The notes beneath the pieces were generated by a model, which was given only the letters and a program-made list of their open reading frames with translations, searched no databases and was not told the DNA's origin. A program made the position numbers and the translations under genes. This document shows positions 1-9,170 of a stretch of 64,000 bases of DNA, in pieces (the stretch's first letter is position 1; each line of letters opens with the position of its first letter). The stretch comes from Conchocele bisecta (taxonomy: Eukaryota; Mollusca; Bivalvia; Lucinida; Thyasiridae). The stretch lies in the NCBI GenBank assembly GCA_029237695.1, contig CM055265.1:43269331-43333330 (forward strand), in the 5' to 3' direction.

Positions 1-182
1 ATAGCACACAAAAATAGTTTTGCAAACAGAGTAGACCCAGATCAGACTGCACATATGTGCAGGCAGTCTGATCTGAGTCTACACTGTTTACAATAACATT
101 AATAAGTGTGAAAATATGAATCTGGCAAATAATGTAGTCCCAGATCAGATTGCGTATATTTGTAGTATGATTTGGATCAACA
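1..182. repeat. MITE-3-related hairpin fragments
   Basis: A hairpin around 30-92 pairs GTAGACCCAGATCAGACTG with its near complement, and a second, weaker one lies at 136-182. The motif (GATCCAGATCAGCCTG and relatives) is the centre of MITE-3, but the MITE-3 ends are missing, so these are fragments. The counterpart in copy B is 34397-34580. Confidence 0.5.
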
Positions 183-598
183 CTAGTTGAAATCACTATA
201 ATTGCTCCTTTTCATAGCAAAGCATGCTATATTCGCCATTTTTTCAAGTAATAAGGCCCTAAACTACACAATTTGAATTCAACGAGAGATAACTAGCTTC
301 GATCCCCCATTAAACGCAATTGAATCTCAAAATATGGTCCGTTACCAACCATTTAATGAACATCCGTCAAATCATTATATTATTTCAAAATTACGGTTCT
401 TTCACGGGGGTTGAAATAGATTTCAGCTAATATATTTATGATTTTAAAAAAAATCATATAGGTTACATACTTTTCAGATTTAAAACTCAACTGCAGATTT
501 TTCGTAGACGTAGCTCATGTACGTTTAGTACGTGCGACTATTCAGCCATTAAGTGCTACACTAGAAGTCATTTGAAACACTTCACTTCCGTTCTCAAT
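183..598. other. No recognisable feature
   Basis: AT-rich single-copy sequence shared with copy B (34581-34998). Copy B carries a small insertion of about 16 bases near 34865. I see no exon, RNA gene or repeat here. Confidence 0.5.
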
Positions 599-793
599 TG
601 TGGCTGTTATTGGAGAAATAGGGCTTATTGAATTTGTGGCCAGTGTTTTTCCTGATAAAATAGCACACTCGTGTAGCATGGTAATTACCCATATTGCGCG
701 TCGGGTGTTTCATTGATGGAATGGCGAACGGTGCAGATCCTGATCAGACTGTGCGGAAGCACAGGCTGATCTGGATCTACACTGGTCGCACAA
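599..793 (+). mobile_element. MITE-3 copy, degenerate
   Basis: Opens with TGTGGCTGTTATTGGAGAAA and contains the family's GTGTTTCATTGATGGAATGGC and GTGCAGATCCTGATCAGAC blocks, ending near GGATCTACACTGGTCGCA. The internal half-palindrome around 735-785 is the AGATCC...GGATCT core. It is diverged from the family and the right end is frayed. Confidence 0.7.
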
Positions 794-1002
794 CAACGCA
801 ATTAGAAACAGGCAATTAGATTTTCCTTCATTTGCACTCTGGCTAATATGAGGTTTTGTCGTGATAAATGGAGACTTACGACATTTGTAATACGTGTAGA
901 TCTCGATCTGCGTTAATTGCCATTCAGTTAGTGAAACACTCGGCCTGCTTTTAACAAACAGTATTCGTCCTGTATAATACCACAGGGCTGGTCTAAAAGA
1001 TC

Positions 1003-1201
1003 GGGACACGTTTCACTAAACTTCGTACGACTAAAATGTTCGTAAGTGCAAATTTAGGATCGTCCGTAAATTTCAATTGATGAATTTACATTTATTGAGC
1101 ATATGCAGCCTATGCTCAATAAATGTAAATCCATAAATTGAAATTTACAGACGATCTTAAATTTGAACTTTAGTCGTACGAAGTTTAGTGAAACGGGCCC
1201 C
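1003..1201. mobile_element. MITE-1, hybrid of two copies
   Basis: A palindromic element: the left arm reads inward from CACGTTTCACTAAACTTCGT and the right arm ends AAGTTTAGTGAAACGGGCC, with the tip at CATATGCAGCC. Copy B has two MITE-1 copies here (35403-35626 and 35959-36194). The left arm of this one matches the first and the right arm the second, so it looks like a recombination product that lost about 590 bp. Confidence 0.9.
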
Positions 1202-1202
1202 A

Positions 1203-1472
1203 GGTGCCAATGCTAAAATATATTTATCACCTAATTAGGAGATACTAACTCCTAATTAGGAGATACAACATTTTTTAGCATTGACACATATAGTAAGTCC
1301 TATTGAGGAGATAGTATGTCGTAATTAGGAGATACTAACTCCTTATATAAAGTCCTAATTAGGAGATATGAAGTCCTAATTAGGAGTTAGTAAGTCCTAA
1401 TTATGATATACTCTCCTAATTAGGAGTTAGTATCTCCTAATTAGGAGATACAACTATTTTAGCATTGGCACC
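1203..1472. mobile_element. MITE-11, TAATTA-array element
   Basis: Perfect 18-bp terminal inverted repeats, GGTGCCAATGCTAAAATA at both ends, bound a core made almost wholly of variants of the palindrome CTCCTAATTAGGAG. I count six intact CCTAATTAGG copies plus degenerate ones. It abuts MITE-1 directly. Superfamily unknown; target-site duplication not clear. Copy B counterpart is 36196-36465. Confidence 0.8.
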
Positions 1473-2404
1473 AGGACGCTTCCCTACGAAGCAGGACTGA
1501 TAAGATTATCGAAGGCATACAGCAATATGATTCCTCTACGTAGTTCGCCAGGGTGTCCGGTTTAGAGAAGTTCCATTGTGATTACGCACTCCATGAACAA
1601 TTTGTCATTTTCAATCATGAATAGACGCGACAGTGAAATAAATTACATTGAAAACCATCTAAATTAAATACAGTGATGTCCTCAGGTTGTCCGGCTTAAA
1701 GAGATTCCACTATACGTAATAGTTATAGTTCACATCTTGAATTCAATATTAAAAGCAGAGAACTAAGTGACGTCCAATGTATCTAGTACCGTAATCAGGA
1801 TGAGGCAGATCGCATCGTCTGTCATTGTTCCGATATTACTTATGCTAAGAATTAAACAAATCCCCGGGGTGGTGGCGGGGAGAATGCTCCCTGACCCCAA
1901 TACCGGGACTTGGTTCGCCTCGTCTGGTATTTACCTCTGGTTTACGGCCCTGGACTATCGGATTATCAATTAGCCCATTGACCCTTGAATATCCGACATT
2001 GACTGTCCCATGCTATATTTAAACATTTCCATTATTCATAAAAATAATGTTTTTTTTGCAAATATTTTGAAAAATACTGACACACACTTAGATACAAATT
2101 TGCAATAAATCACACAGTCGAGTTACTAGTAAATTAATATTGTGTATGCTTTTCGTCAATAACGTTGTACTTATTCGAAACTGGATCATCTTTGAAGGTT
2201 TTTCAAAATCCAAGATGGCGTCCACGATGGGGGCAAATATAGCATTTTTTATTATTGTTGGTTTTTGTTCTGCCTTATGGATGGCATTCAATTTAGCAGT
2301 CTGAGTCTACACGGAGTCGGTAATTATCTTACTACATGCCTGTGTATTTTGGAAATCATAAGTTGTAAACAGTGGCTATTAAAATATCTTATTGGGACAT
2401 AAGA
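1473..2404. other. Single-copy stretch with pogo-like end remnants
   Basis: Contains a solo MITE-6-like right end (GGGTGTCCGGTTTAGAGAAG near 1550) and another near 1685-1720 (TTGTCCGGCTTAAAGAGATT). A GC-richer patch at 1860-1960 is conserved in copy B, but its frame starts at GTG, matches no protein I recognise and shows replacement changes between copies, so I do not call an exon. Confidence 0.45.
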
Positions 2405-2637
2405 CAAGGTGCATGATCACGTGGTTACAACAACAACAACGTCGTCCACTCCAAAGTAAGTATTATTTGATATTTTCCTTAATATGCAACGGATTTTGAT
2501 GAAATATGGCGTAGCAAACGCATCTTCATGAGATGCATTTGGTGGAATACGTAAAATAATACGTACGTTCAATCGGATGGATTCTGGAAGTTTCAGTACT
2601 TGTTGTTGTTGCTAGTACCACGTGATCATACACATTG
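2405..2637. mobile_element. MITE-2, internally deleted
   Basis: Ends are CAAGGTGCATGATCACGTGG and the near complement of CAATGTGTATGATCACGTGG. The centre, including the ATCGATTTCC hairpin tip of full copies, is missing. Identical 38-bp direct repeats flank it (2367-2404 and 2638-2675); copy B (37338-37570) has only the right one. It contains a GTAAGT donor-like motif at 2456. Confidence 0.85.
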
Positions 2638-2819
2638 AAACAGTGGCTATTAAAATATCTTATTGGGACATAAGATACGTTGCTGAATTTAGCTGCGGTC
2701 CATTTTATAATTAGCCTACAATATTATCTGATCCCGCAGTTCGTCAGTCAGGATATCCGTCGGCGGAAGACGTCAGTGACACAATGTCAGTAACTCGGTT
2801 CAAGCATTGATTTGTCATA

Positions 2820-3162
2820 CAGTCGAACCTCCCCGAACGGCCACCTCTCTACAACAGCCACCTCTCTGTAACAGCCGCTATTTTATATCCCAAATGGATG
2901 ATTTCCTCTATATCTAACCCTTACACTGCTGAGCATGAACATTGTCGTTTGATGTTGATTTTGCATTCTTTCTCAATAAAAACATGTTTTGACAGCATTT
3001 TAGTGCTGTCAAAACATGTTTTTATTGAGAATTATTGAAGAAAATAAATAAACATCAGACGATAAAATTGTATTCAGCATTAACCTCCCTACAACAGCCA
3101 CCTCTCTATAACAGCCACTTTTGCCTCTTCCCTTGGGTGGCTGTTGTAGAGAGGTTGCACTG
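2820..3162. mobile_element. MITE-7, present in copy A only
   Basis: TIRs CAGTCGAACCTCC and GAGGTTGCACTG are flanked by TA on both sides (2818-2819 and 3163-3164). Copy B has the uninterrupted site at 37751-37752 with a single TA. TA target duplication and this end sequence fit a non-autonomous pogo/Tigger-type Tc1-mariner element; that assignment is from memory of end consensus. A perfect hairpin around 2966-3030 (TCTCAATAAAAACATGTTTT) sits in the middle. Confidence 0.92.
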
Positions 3163-3172
3163 TACTCTCATG

Positions 3173-3383
3173 TGTGGCTGTGACGGGAGAAATGGGGTTT
3201 ATGGGTTTTGCATCCGCACAGTCTGATCAGGATCTGCACTGTTCGCTGTTCCGTCGATGAAACACCAGTAATGAATCTAACAAGCAATATAGAACGTTAG
3301 CAGACATCATGAGTGTGTTATTTGATCCGGAGCTACATTGGTCACAAATCCCATAAGCCCAATTTGCTCCTGTCACAGCCACA
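3173..3383 (+). mobile_element. MITE-3 copy
   Basis: Opens with TGTGGCTGTGACGGGAGAAA and closes with the inverted CACAGCCACA. About 210 bp; the internal CCGCACAGTCTGATCAGGAT and GTGTGTTATTTGATCCGGAG blocks are typical. Terminal inverted repeats extend over roughly 30 bases. It lies 10 bp right of MITE-7. Confidence 0.85.
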
Positions 3384-3413
3384 TTTGTGTCGGTATACTG
3401 TGTCATGTGCTGC

Positions 3414-3771
3414 TATAGGAATGAATGGCATTTTTGTGGAATTTATCGGGGTATAAACTTGGAAAAGTCGCGGGAATACTGGACGAAGGCCGAAAGGCCT
3501 CGTCCAGTATTCCCGCGACTTTTCCAAGTTTATATCCCCGATAAATTCCACAAAAAGGCCATTCATTCCTTATAATTCCAGCACTTGAAATAAATTCATC
3601 AAGAAAATGTGTTTATTTTCCGTTTTCTTAAGAATTATTTTAACTGCGCCTCATGGTTACGGAAAGTAGTTCGGCGTGGGAGTTTACTGGGATATAAATT
3701 TTGGACAGAGACTTCCTATGGACCAATCAAATGTAAGGGAATTGTGTAAATATTTTTGTGCTGGAATTATA
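3414..3771 (+). mobile_element. MITE-5 foldback with 201-bp tail
   Basis: A nearly perfect palindrome (about 3417-3570) opens GGAATGAATGGCATTTTTGT and turns at GAAGGCCGAAAGGCC. It is followed by a tail (3571-3771) bounded by its own perfect 14-bp inverted repeat TATAATTCCAGCAC. TATA lies at the outer edge and at the palindrome/tail junction, suggesting a TATA-like target. Its partner at 4839-5154 is in the opposite orientation. Confidence 0.88.
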
Positions 3772-4838
3772 GTGCGTTGCTTCCTGCACGTATTCATGTA
3801 TAAAAATACTAGATGTGTATAAATGACAGACGATAATAAGTTGTCGGAGGTCAATCGATGAGTCCAAATATAGGTATTCCAGGTGTATTATCATATCATA
3901 ACCTCGTTTTCGTGTATAATAACTATATGATAAAGTGCACGTGCATGCATGTCAATATAGTGGTATCGAAGCGTGAGAATATCCATACGTTTGCAGAACT
4001 TTTGTTCATTTTATCTGGTCGAGAGTTCGAACCTCACAAAACGCATTATTTTTGTCGATATCATTCTGTTTTGTTTTATGACTGCTTGCTGGAGAAGGAA
4101 ATAAGTGAAACGGTGAGGGTTATCACTATTGATGTTTGACCTCAATATGACATGATCTGCGAGAACATACTCCAAGATTCTTCATGTACACACACATGTG
4201 CATTTAGTTATTAGTTTTCTTCAAAGTGAGACTAACGTTCTACATGTAATCCATCTCATGCTTAGTTAATGCAATTTGTAAGAGCAACACACATCCGCTG
4301 CAGTTTAGAGAGGTTTCACTGTAATTCTGGCACAAAACACTATATGAACAGTTTGCATGCATTACAATCACTAATATTTACACCTTCTATAAATTCATAA
4401 TGCAAACGCCCATTCGACGTATTGCGCTTACATCCCAATACAAATTTCGCAAAGTCGCTATTCCAGGAATTGCGACAAAATGACGTAAAGCAAGATTATG
4501 GTTAATCCTTCGGACTTTAAACAGACCAAATGCATTTTCCACCCCAGTAAACGCAACAGCCCATGGTTTTATTACTAACATAAGTGTTGTTAGGCATACA
4601 CAAAAAGTACTTGCAGTGCGGGCAACAGTCCAGAATATACTAGGTAGCGTCGGCTTTTGTTGGTAGTATTATTAGCCTTCTTGAAGAACGGTTCATATTT
4701 CGGTGTGTTATGGATTATTTCTGTATCTGGTGGTTTGGGTGCATTGTTACGAACATACGATTTACGTCACCTCCCGCGAATTTACGTATAACTAGAAGAT
4801 ATTTTGACAGTATAAAAGGGGCCGGAAAGTTCGGAATG
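3772..4838. other. Interior between inverted MITE-5 elements
   Basis: About 1.07 kb with no recognised repeat or gene. The longest frame (3858-4139, 93 aa) is broken in copy B by a 42-bp deletion and a homopolymer indel, so it is not under evident protein constraint. A GTTCGAACCTC motif near 4026 resembles a tRNA B box, but no matching A box at proper distance is visible. Confidence 0.5.
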
Positions 4839-5154
4839 GCACAAAAATATTTACACAATTCCCTAATCTGTCAAAAATTTATATCCCAGTAAACTCCCAC
4901 GCCGAACTACTTTCCGTAACCGTGAGGCGCAGTTAAAATAATTCTTAAGAAAACGGAAAATAAACACATTTCTTGATGAATGTATTTAAAATGCTGGAAT
5001 TATAAGGAATGAATGGCCTTTTTTTTGGAATTTATCGGGGATATAAACTTGGAAAAGTCGCGGGAATACTGGACGAAGGCCTTCGTCCAGTATTCCCGCG
5101 ACTTTTCCAAGTTTATACCCGATAAATTCCACAAAAAGGCCATTCATTCCTATA
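4839..5154 (-). mobile_element. MITE-5 foldback, reverse orientation
   Basis: Mirror image of the element at 3414-3771: the tail first (missing its outermost TIR bases and about 20 internal bases), then the palindrome ending CATTCATTCC before TATAAT. The arms around GGACGAAGGCC...GGCCTTCGTCC are near perfect. Confidence 0.85.
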
Positions 5155-5513
5155 ATGTGTAGATAATTGGCGATTCCTGTCGTGTGTGTAATGTTTGAGT
5201 ATTAGTAGTTGGCACAAAACTATGTAAATTACCCAAAACCAATGAAATCCACCAAAATCTACCCAAATCCACCAATATCCAGATGACACCAACATACTGA
5301 CCATCTGTTCAAACAACTGTGGTCAAAATGACATAATTCCTGCTTGCCAACTTGATTTAGGGGGGGGGGGGAGGGGGTGTATACTAACTTGTAGACCGGT
5401 TTCATGGCGAAAGTAACCGAAATTTAAATTTGTTTTGATCGTTTCAGAAACATGTAAAATAGGTATGGCTGGCAGCATATCCCTATGTGGAGTGGATTGC
5501 CCGCACCACAATA
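5155..5513. other. Single-copy stretch with poly-G run
   Basis: Contains a poly-G tract at about 5360-5377 and repeats of the type CCACCAAAATC near 5240-5285. Nothing else is recognised. Confidence 0.5.
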
Positions 5514-5805
5514 CAGTAAAACCTCTCTAAACCGGACAGCAAGGCCACATCGGTTTGTTAAATTTTGGTAGCTTTAACTGTACTGTATTAGTTAATGATC
5601 GCAATGCACACAATATGTATTGCAGCACTCGTATACCAGAATTACAGTGGAACCTCTCTAAACTGGACACCCTGTGATCCTCCCAGGGTGTCCGGTTTGG
5701 AGGTTTCACTGTACTTTTTAAGCTTTGGGGATGCATGACAGTGAAATCCAAGAAAGGTAAACACACTGAGTTCCCCAGGGTGCCCGGTTTAGAGATGTTG
5801 CACTG
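5514..5805. mobile_element. Composite pogo-like element
   Basis: Outer ends CAGTAAAACCTCTCTAAACC and the complement-type GGTTTAGAGATGTTGCACTG are each next to TA. A complete MITE-6 lies inside. The spacer contains ATGATCGCAATGCACAC, the same spacer seen between such ends at 30216, 40099, 59897 and 61211. Confidence 0.7.
5645..5711. mobile_element. MITE-6, 67 bp
   Basis: Almost entirely terminal inverted repeat: CAGTGGAACCTCTCTAAACT inward, turn at CCTGTGATCCTCCCAGGG, and out to GGTTTCACTG, with TA on both sides. Three bases of the right arm (AGA) are lost. Confidence 0.85.
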
Positions 5806-5965
5806 TATATCCATTGACAGCGTTTATAAGACGACTGTCAATGGCATAGCGTACATTATCTTCCTTTTTCTCCGCACCAGAACTAGATATCCCTGGCTCA
5901 GATCAAACAATCGTCTTGCATATCCATGGTATGTTTTTCCACGAACAAAGAACGCTCTAGACTGG

Positions 5966-6175
5966 CATGCCCACAGGTGGAAGACTCGGACCTGTGACAA
6001 CAAAATAAATGTCCATTACAAAAACTCCATTACCCCGCCCACTTGGTCTCATACAGTACTATATTCTATTATAGAAGATAGCACTGTATGAGACCACGTG
6101 GGTGGGGTAATGGAGTTTTTGTAATGGGCATTTGTTTGGTGTCACAGGTCCGAGTCTTCCACCTGTGGGCATGCC
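5966..6175. mobile_element. Foldback element, GGCATGCCCACAGGTGG ends
   Basis: Arms of about 90 bases: GGCATGCCCACAGGTGGAAG inward through CATTACAAAAACTCCATTAC to a loop at TATTCTATTATAGAAGATA. In copy B (40539-40728) the left arm has lost about 18 bases. A solo fragment of the outer arm occurs near 27180. Confidence 0.8.
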
Positions 6176-6193
6176 CTGTCTCGATATGGTTAT

Positions 6194-6462
6194 TTATCCA
6201 GTCAACACAGTGCGTATGTGCCGTGAAACACGGTGCCGTGAAACATTTTTGATATCCAGTCGATACAATTTTTGCATTTTACAGCCCGCATTTGAAGGTG
6301 TTGACGGGGATAAATAGAATAGTAGGTTAGTGCCGTGAATGGGAAAAAAATGTCTGGCGCGGCACGGAAACGGGATGTGCTCGGCATAGCCTCGCCCATC
6401 CCGTTTCCTGAGCCTTGCCAGATATGTTTTCCAATTCACGGCACTAACCTACTATTCTCTAT
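6194..6462. mobile_element. MITE-4
   Basis: Two modules: TTATCC(C)GTCAACAC...GGTGTTGACGGGGATAAATA (about 125 bp, itself an inverted pair), then a palindrome ATAGTAGGTTAGTGCCGTGAA...TTCACGGCACTAACCTACTAT whose turn is GATGTGCTCGGC...GGCGAGG-like. Ends at ATTCTCTAT. Confidence 0.8.
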
Positions 6463-6678
6463 TTACTGTTGTTTTGTAATATCTGATATGTTTCTTGCTG
6501 TGTACACAGGATAGTCGCGGGGGTGAATGGGTCATAGTGGTATTTCTGAGAACGTTTCCGCAGTTATGCTATGAAAAAGTGACTATAAACACGATGGTAA
6601 AGTCAATGCATGAGCTGATAATGGTATAAGTCCACGAGTCGTGGCGATCACCCAACTGATGTTATGAGATTGGTATCT
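6463..6678. other. No recognisable feature
   Basis: Single-copy spacer shared with copy B; nothing seen. Confidence 0.4.
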
Positions 6679-6925
6679 GGGACCCATTTCACTAAACTTC
6701 GTACGACTAAAATGTTCGTAAGTGCAAATTTAGGATCGTCTTGAAATCTCAAATGATGGTTTTACATGTACATGTATTGCAGCATAGCATATGCAGCCTA
6801 TACTCAATAGATGTAAATCCAATAATTGTTTACAAGAAAACATTGTTAATGTGAAATTTACCGATTTATCATAATTTTGCACTTACGAACATTTTAGTCG
6901 TACGAAGTTTAGTGAAACGGCCCCC
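6679..6925. mobile_element. MITE-1
   Basis: Ends GGGACCCATTTCACTAAACT and AAGTTTAGTGAAACGGCCCC; about 247 bp. The arms are unequal: the right arm carries TTGTTTACAAGAAAACATTG, absent from the left, as in several other copies. Confidence 0.88.
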
Positions 6926-6998
6926 AGATGCATAAACCATGAGCTGCCTGAGAATATAGTGAACATACTGAATACATATGCGACGTGAAAGGTGAAAT

Positions 6999-7223
6999 AT
7001 GGCTGTGACTGGTGAAATATGGTTTATGGGATTTATAACCAGTGTAACACCTGATTAAATATGTAGTCTGATAACGATCAATATTGCTTGTTAGAAGCAT
7101 GACGGGTGTTTTGTTGGTGGAATAGCGCATAGTGCAGATCCTGATCAAACTGCGCGTATGCGCAGGCTGATCTGGATCTACACTGATCGCAAAACCAATA
7201 AGCCCCAGTTTTCCCGTCACATT
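6999..7223. mobile_element. MITE-3
   Basis: ATGGCTGTGACTGGTGAAAT at the left and TTTTCCCGTCACATT at the right. A frame on the minus strand is open across the whole element and reads SVDPDQPAHTRSLIRI, a peptide that recurs in other MITE-3 copies because of shared DNA rather than shared protein function. Confidence 0.8.
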
Positions 7224-7340
7224 CAATAATGATTTCTCGCCCCAGCAGCAGTAAATGAGATACAAAGACGAGACCTCGTTTTAAAGTCTCACTAGAAAGA
7301 CAGGTGGGATGGAAATACTATGAAACACGTTTTATGTCGT

Positions 7341-7408
7341 TGGGTGTGGGTTGAACCAGCGACCCCCGGTATTGAAGTGCAATGCTCCACTATTAGTGTA
7401 TCAACGTC
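7341..7408 (-). repeat. tRNA-like (SINE-head) remnant
   Basis: On the minus strand the stretch reads ...TAGTGGAGCATTGCACTTCA...GGGGGTCGCTGGTTCAACCC. The GGTTCAACCC block fits a polymerase III B box and TAGTGG-AGC resembles the end of a tRNA D arm at a plausible distance. No intact cloverleaf can be drawn, so a decayed tRNA-derived SINE is more likely than a tRNA gene. Copy B: 41880-41947. Confidence 0.35.
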
Positions 7409-7435
7409 ATCTAATGAGTTCAACATTAAAGGTAC

Positions 7436-7710
7436 ATGTCCATCCAGTAGGCACAACAAGTTCTTTATTGGAATTAAATAAGTGTATAAGTGTGTCACTA
7501 TTCCACCCAGTTCTAAAAATTACGAGTGCCGCTATACATGATTACCCCACGTATTGATTGGCATTATTATACATTGTACATCAGGCGTATTTCCACACTG
7601 ATATCAGGGGTGATAACCGTTTTTCCTTAAAATACTATTTATTCTCTATACTCTTACTGTCTGTTAATAGAGGTAATAATAGGTCTTTAGGGGTGATTTT
7701 TGTTTTCATG
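7436..7710 (+). mobile_element. MITE-9, right end decayed
   Basis: Starts TTAAAGGTACATGTCCATCC and contains the family blocks TTCTTTATTGGAATTAAATA and ACCCCACGTATTGATTGGCA. The right TIR is not recognisable, so the right limit is approximate. Confidence 0.6.
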
Positions 7711-7943
7711 GCAAGTTTTATTAGTCTGGTTTTATACAGGTTTCTACACATACATGTAATTAGGAAATTTAACCATTTTGCCATGCATGCCTCGTTTTAG
7801 CCACACGTGCTTAAAAACCCCAAACGGGGGCGATACGAGAAAAACGCTAATAAATACCGGCAGCTCCACTATTATCAGCCCTAATCTTTACAATACTTGT
7901 AATTCGTTTTATTTCAAAGTTCTTGAATATTGTGCTTGAAATA

Positions 7944-8006
7944 AAGCAGCTTGATTGGCTGAGCCTGAGCTGTGCTACAGCTCAGGCTCAGCCAATCAAA
8001 TTGCTT
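7944..8006. repeat. Perfect 21-bp-stem hairpin
   Basis: The stem GATTGGCTGAGCCTGAGCTGT pairs exactly across the short loop GCT with its complement. It includes two CCAAT-type motifs (ATTGG and CCAAT). In copy B (42497-42559) one base of the CCAAT arm has changed. Function unknown; it may be a small foldback. Confidence 0.6.
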
Positions 8007-8370
8007 GATTGCGAGTTTGAATTGCGAATATCTGTTAGAAACGTTGGTAAGCTGGGCAAGATTAACGAAGGCGGTTGTGTATATGTATACATATATATGC
8101 AAAGCTATTGCTTACCGCTTTGTCTCCATATTGGCGACTCGTTGTTCCATCCCACGTCATTGTCACGTCCAGATTGGCACAGAAGTGTCCACTCGTACTG
8201 GCTACACACAGTTACGATTGACATTTATTTTATAAATTAACGGAATATTAATGCTGTGTGATTAACCGTTCAAGTGGCGAGTACGGAAACGAGAAACCGC
8301 GCGAAGTGAAACTCACGAGATCTGACAATTATAAGTAGAAGGCTCGACTAACACTGCATCCCGCCTTACT
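8007..8370. other. No recognisable feature
   Basis: Single-copy DNA conserved in copy B at a few percent divergence; no exon-like conservation stands out. Confidence 0.4.
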
Positions 8371-8611
8371 TGTGGCTGTGACTGGAGAAATGGGGCTTCT
8401 TGGTTGTTGTTTGTTGCGACCAGTGTAGATCCAGATCAGCCTGTGTATCCGCACAGTCTGATCAGGATCTACACTGCTCGCAATTACATCAATGTAGCAC
8501 CCGTCATGCTTCTAACAAACGATATAGATACTAATTATCAGGCGACATTAGTGTTTGATCAGGAGCTACACTCATTTAAAAACATACCGTAAGCCATATT
8601 TCTCAAGTCGG
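8371..8611 (+). mobile_element. MITE-3
   Basis: TGTGGCTGTGACTGGAGAAA start, GTGTAGATCCAGATCAGCCT core, and the frayed right end GCCATATTTCTCAAGTCGG. A plus-strand frame (8404-8592) reads SVDPDQPVYPHSLIRI through it. Confidence 0.85.
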
Positions 8612-8648
8612 AATCACTTAGTGGCTGACGGTTGAGAAAGCGACACCA

Positions 8649-8955
8649 GTAGCCGATTTCACAAAACAAATGTAAAGTATACTTATGAAGCAAAATATAC
8701 TTTGAGGGAGTAATCATTTATTTTTCCCGAAATGCATTATTTCATGTAGAACTAACGACTGCATATAGTTGATGATTAAAAGTGTGAAGAATTATTATAC
8801 TGAATTTATTACATTATCACAGCCAAAATGGCTGTGATAATGCAATAAATTCAGTATAATAAAAATTAATAAATGTATCCTTAAATTGAAAATTTCTCCC
8901 TCAAAGTGTACTTAGCGAGATAAGTATACTTTGCAATTTTGGTGAAATGGTCTAC
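8649..8955. mobile_element. MITE-8
   Basis: TIR GTAGCCGATTTCA against TGAAATGGTCTAC. The subterminal AAGTATACTT occurs on both sides and the centre is a perfect hairpin, TTATTACATTATCACAGCC, turning at AAAATGG. 307 bp. Confidence 0.85.
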
Positions 8956-9170
8956 ATGACACGTATGGCCAGTGTATATCTTGACCATCGTACCTGCTCA
9001 TTCAGTAAAGTTCTTAATCAAAAACTCATAATATCTTAAGACCACTTGAGATTCTGAAGAAAAATGGTCTTATTAGCGAGTTGGTCTTACACCGGAACTC
9101 AATAAAAAGACCAAGTCCTACAATGTAGTCATAGATTGGTCACAACTGCTTATTCATGCGTGTACGTCAA

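Noticed and set aside
1767..1973. 68-codon frame conserved in copy B (36760-36960)
   Set aside because: Starts with GTG, has replacement changes (T to A, V to F, N to H, T to M) and different ends in the two copies, and resembles no family I know. An exon cannot be wholly excluded.
2405..2637. 38-bp target-site duplication for MITE-2
   Set aside because: Three other loci show 5-bp duplications, so the 38-bp repeat is a secondary event.
3950..4040. Possible tRNA gene with GTTCGAACC B box
   Set aside because: The nearest A-box-like block (TAGTGGTATCGAAGC) is too far upstream and no acceptor stem pairs.
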